Below are positions 56,839 to 64,000 of a DNA stretch of 64,000 nt, in pieces. The translations under genes and the position numbers were made by a program. Origin of the DNA: Megaustenia siamemsis (taxonomy: Eukaryota; Mollusca; Gastropoda; Stylommatophora; Ariophantidae); assembly GCA_032433765.1 (NCBI GenBank), contig JAVIAB010000047.1, positions 12,609,107-12,673,106 of the forward strand, in the 5' to 3' direction. The notes under the pieces are model-generated. The model was not told the DNA's origin and ran no database searches. It worked only from the letters and a program-made list of their open reading frames with translations. Every line of letters starts with the position of its first letter. Positions within the stretch are counted from its first letter, which is position 1.

Positions 56839-59124
56839 AATACAGGGACAACGACAACAAGCGGTGAAGCACAATTACTACATGTTAGATGATCAAGTGG
56901 GGGGCGAGGAAAGTAGGATGCAGAAATAGGAAAAGAGAGAAATGAGTATTACATGATGAGAGGTATGATGGGCGTCAAAATATATAAAATAGAAAAAGAG
57001 AAAAATGTATAATAAATTGTACTTAGCTGAGCTCAGAGCAGGAAAACTATAATCCGTTCTGAAACAAGTCGGAATGACTAAAAAGACAGAGAGCGTGTAA
57101 AGAAAGCAACCTGTGACCAAGACAGGTCAGTAAGGAGGCAAACGGATCTAATATCGGGAAAACCAAAAGGGGGGGGGGGAAGGGGGATAGACGAAGACAC
57201 TCCTGGGGACACAACAAGCAATACATATAAATCACTCAACAATGGAAGTGAGAGATCACGCGAGAGGTTAAGAGAAAGAAATTGAATGACACGGCAAAGT
57301 AGTGAACTAGGCAAACCGTGAGAGAGATGGACTCTACAGAATGGATGGCCTCGAACTGAAAGAGTTGAGAGGTAGGTCAACGAAAGGAAGGATTGGATAC
57401 TGGAGGAAGAGATAAGGAGAGGAAGAATAATAAAGCTGGTATAATGAGAAGGGCGATAGAGGGGTGGTCCGGAGGAAGTTAGTCTATCGGGAGGTAGGAA
57501 AGTATTAGAGGAGGAGGTATGGAGAGGAGGGATAAGAAGCAGGTATGTGAAAACTGGATAGGGGGAGAGGCGGTAGGTCAGAAGTGAATGGAAAAACAGA
57601 AAAAGAGAAAGTCTGGAAGAAGTGGAGCAATAGGGATGGTGTGCAAAAGGTATGAACCATAGGAGGTAAAGAAGTAGGGAAATGATAGAACAAAGGGGGA
57701 ATGAAAGTGGGCATCAGGATAAGGGGGATACTGGAATAGTAGGTATAGATGAGTAGTGACTACAAGTGAATAGAGATGAGAGGAGTGAGCTAGGAGTAGA
57801 TCAGCAGAGTGGTGTAGGAAGGACGAGGTATAATAGAGGTGGGCAGAGAGATCGTACGTACAGTCCAGGTGGAGAGGTGATATAGTGATAAAGAGGTAAA
57901 GGACATGAAGGTAGTCAGAAGAGAAAAAGGTGTGGGGAGGGGGGGGGGGGTTTAGGATGAAGAAGGCAAGATGGGGGTTACTCTGTTACTTTGAGTAACC
58001 CCCATCTTGCCTTCTTCATCCTAAACCCCCCCCCCCCCCCCCCCCACACCTTTTCTCTTCTGACTACCTTCATGTCCTTTACCTCTTTATCACTATATCA
58101 CCTCTCCACCTGGACTGTACGTACGATCTCTCTGCCCACCTCTATTATACCTCGTCCTTCCTACCACCACTCTGCTGATCTACTCCTAGCTCACTCCTCT
58201 CATCTCTATTCACTTGTAGTCACTACTCATCTATACCTACTATTCCAGTATCCCCTTATCCTGATGCCCACTTTCATTCCCCCCTTTGTTCTATCATTTC
58301 CCTACTTCTTTACCTCCTATGGTTCATACCTTTTGCACACCATCCCCTATTGCTCCACTTCTTCCAGACTTTCTCTTTTCTGTTTTTCCATTCACTTCTG
58401 ACCTACCGCCTCTCCCCCTATCCAGTTTTCACATACCTGCTTCTTATCCCTCCTCCTCTAATACTTTCCTACCTCCCGATAGACTAACTTCCTCCGGACC
58501 ACCCCTCTATCGCCCTTCTCATTATACCAGCTTTATTATTCTTCCTCTCCTTATCTCTTCCTCCAGTATCCAATCCTTCCTTTCGTTGACCTACCTCTCA
58601 ACTCTTTCAGTTCGAGGCCATCCATTCTGTAGAGTCCATCTCTCTCACGGTTTGCCTAGTTCACTACTTTGCCGTGTCATTCAATTTCTTTCTCTTAACC
58701 TCTCGCGTGATCTCTCACTTCCATTGTTGAGTGATTTATATGTATTGCTTGTTGTGTCCCAGGAGTGTCTTCGTCTATCCCCCTTCTCCCCCCCCCCCCT
58801 TTGGTTTCCCGATATTAGATCCGTTTGCCTCCTTACTGACCTGTCTTGGTCACAGGTTGCTTTCTTTACACGCTCTCTGTCTTTTAGTCATTCCGACTTG
58901 TTTCAGAACGGATTATAGTTTTCTGCTCTGAGCTCAGCTAAGTACAATTTATTATACATTTTTCTCTTTTTCTATTTTATATATTTTGACGCCCATCATA
59001 CCTCTCATCATGTAATACTCATTTCTCTCTTTTCCTATTTCTGCATCCTACTTTCCTCGCCCCCACTTGATCATCTAACATGTAGTAATTGTGCTTCACC
59101 GCTTGTTGTCGTTGTCCCTGTATT

Positions 59125-59151
59125 CTGAAGAAGGCCACAGGCCGAAACGTC
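59125..59151 (+). ncRNA. Hammerhead-like core motif, right arm
   Basis: CTGAAGA, A, GGCC-ACA-GGCC, GAAA-CGTC; identical to the copy at 40328. Confidence 0.3.
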
Positions 59152-59240
59152 AGTATTGTGTTGTGTTCTTTATTTGTAAAGCTGTCACCATACCTTGGAG
59201 TGTTTAGTACACCCCACCATTGGCTCCATAAAGTACAGGG

Positions 59241-60620
59241 CAGGCTTCCGGGAGAAGTCGTTTCAACTCGTGTGATCACGCCTTACTGTGTTATAAAACC
59301 TGTTACATTATAGGTTAAAAGCTGCTACACAGTTTTGAATTAGTAGTGGACCAGGCAGGTCATATTTCGTCACTTGTTAGCCAGAGAACGGTTGACAACC
59401 GTACAGCGGTTGTAAATAGTCTTTCGTTATGAGTTTTCAATAATATTGAGTTAAGAAGTGTAGTTAATGGACTGTCAGAACCCAGAAACAGAGGGATGTG
59501 TTCGTTAAGGAGAAAGTTAAGTGACTATTTAGGAACAACGTGTCCAGGACCAGTGAAGTTGGTCAATGATAGACCCAAGAAGTAGTTAAGTTGTGATTCT
59601 CTAATTGAGGGAGAATACGTTGGGACTAAGGCCCTATGTTTTTCGGTGTGATTCTGAGAATGGGGCAGGAAGGGTGTATTCTGATCTGGTGAGTAGAGAG
59701 CACAACATTTAATTGATAATCGACGTGAAGTAGTCATGAGAAACTTGTCATGTCAGGGACATAATGTGACAATGCAATGAACCAATCAATGTTCTTATCA
59801 AATTGGCAGATGCTAGTCTGCTAAGAGGCACCAGGGAGTGTCTTTGTCCATGCAATGAACTATTCAATGTTCTAACCAAATTGGCATATGTCAGTCTGCT
59901 AAGAGGCACCAGGGAGTGTCTTTGTCAATGCAATGAAACAGTCAATGTTCTTATCAAATTGGTGGATGTTAGTCTGCTAAGAGGCACCAGGGAGTGTCTT
60001 TGTCCATGCAATGAACTATTCAATGTTCTAACCAAATTGGCATATGTCAGTCTGCTAAGAGGCACCAGGGAGTGTCTTTGTCAATGCAATGAACCAATCA
60101 ATGTTCTTATCAAATTGGTGGATGTTAGTCTGCTAAGAGGCACCAGGGAGTGTCTTTGTCAATGCAATAAACCAGTCAATGTTCTTATCAAATTGGCAGA
60201 TTACAGTCTGCTTAAGAAGCACCACAGAAGGTATTTGTCAAGGAATGTGAGCTGAGGTATGCAATGAACCATTTAATGTATTGTCATATGGACTATGTCC
60301 ATCTGCTAAGGAGACACCCAGGGAGTGTCTTTGTGGCAATGGATGTGAGTAAAGTGCACAAGAGAGTTAATTAATGTGATATACTAGTAAGCTTGCAAAG
60401 ATAATATGAAATCGGTCACGCGCAGTGATCGAGTGATGATCTTTATTACAATAAAGTTACGTTTGCTTTACACAACAGTGATTTGTTGATTGTGCTTTAA
60501 TGAAGTTTCAGTTTTGTGAAAAACGAACCTGATTGTCAGCGGCTGAGTTACACAACGAAGTACTAACCACTTTAAGACGGCAGCAGTTCCCAGAACTGAA
60601 TTTAGTTGGCCTGAATCTGA
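59241..60620 (+). mobile_element. LTR-like module 6
   Basis: GGACCAGGCAGGTCATA and AACGGTTGACAACCGT near 59350-59410 resemble module 5 (GCACCAGGCAGGTCATAG, AGGTTAACAACC). Then a 78-bp minisatellite, AATAAAG at 60451 and the leader GAAAAACGAACCTGATTGTC with ACAACGAAGTACTAACC. Confidence 0.5.
59770..60240 (+). repeat. 78-bp minisatellite, about 6 copies, open in one frame
   Basis: AAGAGGCACCAGGGAG at 59823, 59901, 59979, 60057 and 60135. Two monomer types alternate (dimer 156 bp). Because 78 is divisible by three, a 150-codon frame (59803-60255) of 26-residue repeats stays open; I do not consider it a gene. Confidence 0.95.
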
Positions 60621-61000
60621 AATTAGGTCAGGTCACAGATTGTGCATGACAGCTTGGAGCGTGTGAAAACAATTAGCGGGGGAGGTGTTAAACCTGACCT
60701 GGGCCTTCCTGTCAACACAAGACAGGCGAGGGGTCGCGTACAGGCGCAAGCGAACACCACAGCCAGCACTCCAATACGGTGTCGTGCATACAGACGATAT
60801 AGCATGTTACAGTCGAATACGGAATACGTCGGTGTCAACACGAGGTGATACGTTCCATGCTGACACTAGCGTTTAAGTGTCAGAGCACAACAGGCATCGT
60901 CGAATGTTCTAGTCAGAGTATTATTTGTCATTCAAAGATCTATCCAGTAATCAAATATCAAGTAATCAAAATAAAGATCTATAAAAGACCAATGTTACTT
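60621..61000 (+). other. Non-coding stretch between modules
   Basis: GC-richer than its surroundings, short frames only, nothing recognised. Confidence 0.4.
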
Positions 61001-61720
61001 TCCTGTTACACCAGAGAATTATTAGAACTGATTGTTCTTAACCTATGAAGGCTGTGTTTAGCAGCAAAAGAGACATTTATTCACACCATGTAGACGCTAT
61101 GCGTTATCAAGAGACTCAGAGCTGATTGTTCTGAACTTAGAAGGCTGTGTTTAGCAGCTAAAGAGACATTATTTACATCATGTTAGATGCTATGCGTTAC
61201 CAAGAGACTTAGAACTGATTGTTCACAGATGAAGGCGGTGATTAGCCGCAAGAGACATTTAATTGATACAATGATAGACGCAAGGCGTCATGCAGAGAAT
61301 TATTGAGAACTGATGGTTCTCGTATGTCGGTTGTGATAAGCTCCGTGAGAAGCAGTTGTAACTTCAAAGACAGACGTTATGCAGAGACGGGTTAGAACGG
61401 GTGGTTACACCAAGCTGGGGCTGTCTGGGCCACCAGAGATCAATGTAACAATGATCGTGTATATTGCAGTGGTGTCAAGAGTTGACACTGCAGTATTTAT
61501 TTGATGATGTCATGCAAAGTGTCCTGTTATGCAATTAAACCAGTGAGTGAATTTATTACCACTGACTGTTGACTCTAAGGCAGACTACTTATGACTGTTA
61601 TTATTGCCACTGTTGTGTTGTGACTTACTCATCATTGAGTCAATCAGAGTGGAGTGCCTGCCACAAAAGTGATTCCTGGGACCCTGAACAAAGACAGTCC
61701 CGACCCTCAGTAAAATAAAG
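61001..61720 (+). mobile_element. LTR-like module 7 (partial)
   Basis: About four monomers of 93-95 bp (GAACTGATTGTTC at 61025, 61119, 61212 and 61307), each with AGAGAC. Then GCAATTAAACCAGTG and a GT-rich tail. AATAAA occurs at about 61714 just before a GA repeat. Confidence 0.45.
61010..61400 (+). repeat. 94-bp minisatellite, about 4 copies
   Basis: Spacings 94, 93 and 95 bp. Monomers contain AAGAGACATTTA, GACGCTATGCGTTA and GAACTGATTGTTC. Confidence 0.9.
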
Positions 61721-62830
61721 AGAGAGAGAGAGGGAGGAGGGAGAGAAAAGACACAGAGGGAGATATAAAGATAAATAAAGGGTGAAGGTCATATAAAGAG
61801 TTAAAGGAGAAAGGAAGAATTAGAATAAGAGGCCGGGTGAGAGAAGAAATGACAGAAAAAAGCGTGAAAGGTGTACTGCACGAGAATTGTATGAATCAGG
61901 TGACAAAGTAGACAGGTTGAGAAGAAAATGTGAAAACAAGTCAGTTACGAGCTAGCGGTGGACTGATTGTGTAGTCAGATGTAGACCAGCTCGAGACGTG
62001 AAAGGTTGTCCAGTCCAACAGGAGACCAGCGTCTTGTATAGTAGTTAGTGTTAAGTTGTTTTTGAAGTATCCAAAGCCTTGAGAAGGACGATGTTAGATA
62101 GTAACCCAGAAATAGTTGGGTACTACAGCCAGTTAGCGTAGTGATCGTTTTTGTTCTACAATGCCGTGTGATTCGGCGAGAACCTGGCAGAAGATGAGGA
62201 TGTGTGCAATTCGGACTTGGTGAGTAAGAAACTCACCCACTTGGTTACTATATGTGTGAGCTGGTTCTGTTAAACAATTCAAGTCTTTGTCAAGTTAAAT
62301 CAAGTCAATTGTCATTTAAATAGAGTGCAAGAGAGTCAATGTTGTTCTTATGCTGGCAGCGACAGTATTACTGAACGAGGCACGTGTGGTGTCTTAAATC
62401 AAGGCATTAGCAAAATTGTGGAGCGCACGAGAGTTTCAAAGTTCTAATGATGGCAGCGACATTGCTAAGGAGACACAGATGTGTGTTTTAATTGAGACAT
62501 GGTCAATTTAATGAGTGCAAATGATCATCAATAAGTTTGTTTTGCTGACAGACGCAGAGTGGCTGGAATAGCCCAGGTGTTTGCCATTATTCAAGTGTGA
62601 TAGACTAGTGAGAATGACAGATTCAATTTGTTCATGTAAATTGATGGTATTCACAGAGCTGCTAGAACACTGATTACAGACATAGAGTGGCGGCAGCGAT
62701 TACAATAAAAGTTCTTCATTTGTTCTAATAGTGAGTTTGTCAATGTGTTGCAGTTTGGTAATTGTCATACGGCTTTGTGATGAACGGACTGAGGTTGTCC
62801 ATTTATTATCCACAACACGAAGTACTAATT
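61721..62830 (+). mobile_element. LTR-like module 8
   Basis: Short GA repeat, ATAAAGGGTGAAGGTCAT, GAGAAGAAATGACAGAA and GCACGAGAATTGTATG parallel module 5. Degenerate repeats with GGAGACACAG (62270-62690), AATAAAAG at 62706, leader with GATGAACGGACTGAGG and ACACGAAGTACTAATT. Confidence 0.5.
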
Positions 62831-63569
62831 AACACAGCACAGTCATTTATGCCTGATCGGGGATGGTCAGCTGTGGCTGAACTAGGCCAGGTCAAGTTGT
62901 CATTCATGATCGCTTCGTAGCCTCGAGGGGGGGAGTGACCGGAGTTACACGGCGCCAAGGCTTCCATGTAAACATTGAGGTATACGTCACGGCACGGCGA
63001 CAGGCGTTGGCGACCACGGGAGAAGTGGGCCGCTGATGCTAATAAGTAAACAACGTGCATCGGGCGTCAATATACTATATATCAATAGCAATATCGATAT
63101 TAATTCATTATACATCGAAACTCTTCTCTTCACTGGTACATCAGGAGCTCAACATACACTACTACTTTACTATTATATATAGTAGGACCCGACCGTGTAT
63201 ATTCCACATGGTGTGAGAAGATCTGCTCCAATGGCCATTTGTAGTACTACTTTGATATTAGAGCATATTACCATCCAAACTTAATTTATTGCATACTGGC
63301 TAATTTTAACTGACCTACCTAGTCGGCTAGTGCATGAATGATGACACCTATCTCTATCCTTTATGATGTTATCTGGTAATCTTATAATATATACTTCAGA
63401 AGGGGTCATAATAATGCCCCTGAGGTATCCCTGATGTGTACCTGGTGTACTCCTGTGTTCAGCAACATGTTCGGGAGTTCTTGGAAAATTGCCGCTATCA
63501 TAATAAATTCCCTTTTCAGCGAGGGTTCGATCCAGACGACTAGGTGATATTACAGCCGACACTGGGAAC
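62831..63569 (+). other. Non-coding stretch, nothing recognised
   Basis: A GC-rich part (62900-63040), then AT-rich sequence. Short frames on both strands without recognisable domains. Confidence 0.4.
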
Positions 63570-64000
63570 AAGAAAGTTGATAAGTACTTGGTGATAGCAG
63601 GTTAGTGAATAGGTAGCAGTCTAGCTAGGCAGATGTGTCAGGACGGTCAGCAATGATAGCCAAGTGACATTAATATGAAATTCGCAGTGCAGTGTTTCTG
63701 AAAAGACTTGCATTAATGGAGTGTTCCACAGGCAATCGTCTGAGTGTAAACCAAGCAAGTAATATAATATGAATTTAGTAGTGCAGTTCTTTTGAAGAGA
63801 CTTTGATAATGTGGTTGTGCCACAATCTATAGGCTAAGAATAAGCCAAGCAAAAGGGACATTGTTATGAAAGTAGCAGTGCAGTTAGTGAGATTTAATAG
63901 AAGGTGGTTGTCCACAAGTAATAGACTCGAGTAAGTCAGGAAGCAAGGTTCTTGAGTGGTGGTTGACTGGCTATCAGAGGTGGTCATTACATGAATAAAC
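63570..64000 (+). mobile_element. LTR-like module 9, cut by window end
   Basis: Three monomers of about 94-97 bp (GTGCAG at 63687, 63781 and 63878) with GAAGAGACTTTG and GTGGTTGTCCACAA. The window ends just after GAATAAAC, the likely polyadenylation signal of this module. Confidence 0.45.

Larger units (their letters stand above)
56694..59227. mobile_element. Head-to-head pair of Penelope-like 3' regions with 13-bp target duplication
   Basis: The left arm (56694-57983, minus) and right arm (57993-59227, plus) are inverted copies of the Penelope-like 3' region, joined by a 9-base centre (TGTTACTTT). Both arms start at the sequence equivalent to about 39185. ATAAAGTACAGGG occurs at 56681-56693 and 59228-59240. 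The left outer end matches the full 3' end of the 38.6-40.5 kb copy; the right arm stops about 45-50 bp short of it. Neither arm contains the GIY-YIG frame. Confidence 0.9.

Overview
The window is a repeat-dominated stretch of a eukaryotic (animal) genome, most likely a gastropod mollusc. The reasons are a relic of a molluscan-type secreted protein (EGF-like module plus galactose-binding-like module) at about 7.5-8.5 kb, animal transposon families (mariner, Tc1, hAT, a Penelope-like element with a GIY-YIG domain, tRNA-derived SINEs) and no prokaryotic gene organisation. The species assignment is inference. I see no intact host gene. Nearly every recognisable reading frame belongs to, or was carried by, a mobile element, and only the mariner transposase is a full-length open frame.

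Layout. 0-2.9 kb: a broken hAT gene split cleanly by an intact mariner. 2.9-7.35 kb: an LTR-like module with a 96-bp minisatellite, then a second hAT that is itself split by an 830-bp solo-LTR-like insertion. 7.5-8.5 kb: the EGF/galactose-binding pseudogene (minus strand). 8.9-9.2 kb: a SINE. 9.9-10.8 kb: a second LTR-like module (84-bp repeats). 11.48-41.43 kb: a tandem array of seven units of about 3.4-4.4 kb (the seventh swollen to 5.1 kb by an insertion) plus a truncated eighth. Each complete unit is, in order: an LTR-like region with about 76-bp minisatellite repeats and AATAAA; an intronless relic of an Ig-like / transmembrane / tyrosine-bearing cytoplasmic tail protein; a retrotransposon gag relic with a CCHC knuckle; and a non-coding stretch. 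No reverse transcriptase, protease or integrase is visible. Unit 7 is split by a 5'-truncated Penelope-like element, and unit 8 is cut by a Tc1 element (41.43-42.96 kb).

43.0-46.1 kb: a SINE with perfect 12-bp target duplication, an AT-rich 75-bp minisatellite, a lone gag/post-gag relic of the array family and another LTR-like head. 46.1-48.5 kb: a TIR element of unrecognised superfamily inserted into that LTR-like module. 48.5-50.3 kb: the rest of the module and its leader. 50.33-52.92 kb: a hAT element with perfect 8-bp target duplication and a transposase broken by only about three single-base shifts. 53.2-56.7 kb and 59.2-64.0 kb: further LTR-like modules, each with its own minisatellite. 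56.69-59.23 kb: two Penelope-like 3' ends joined head to head as a 1.2-1.3 kb-arm palindrome.

The most unusual element is the tandem array: an apparently non-autonomous LTR element that carries a piece of a receptor-like gene and has been amplified in tandem. A second theme is that LTR-like modules of one broad family each hold a different minisatellite at the same place. Many single-base indels between array copies could be decay or assembly noise; I cannot tell which from sequence alone.
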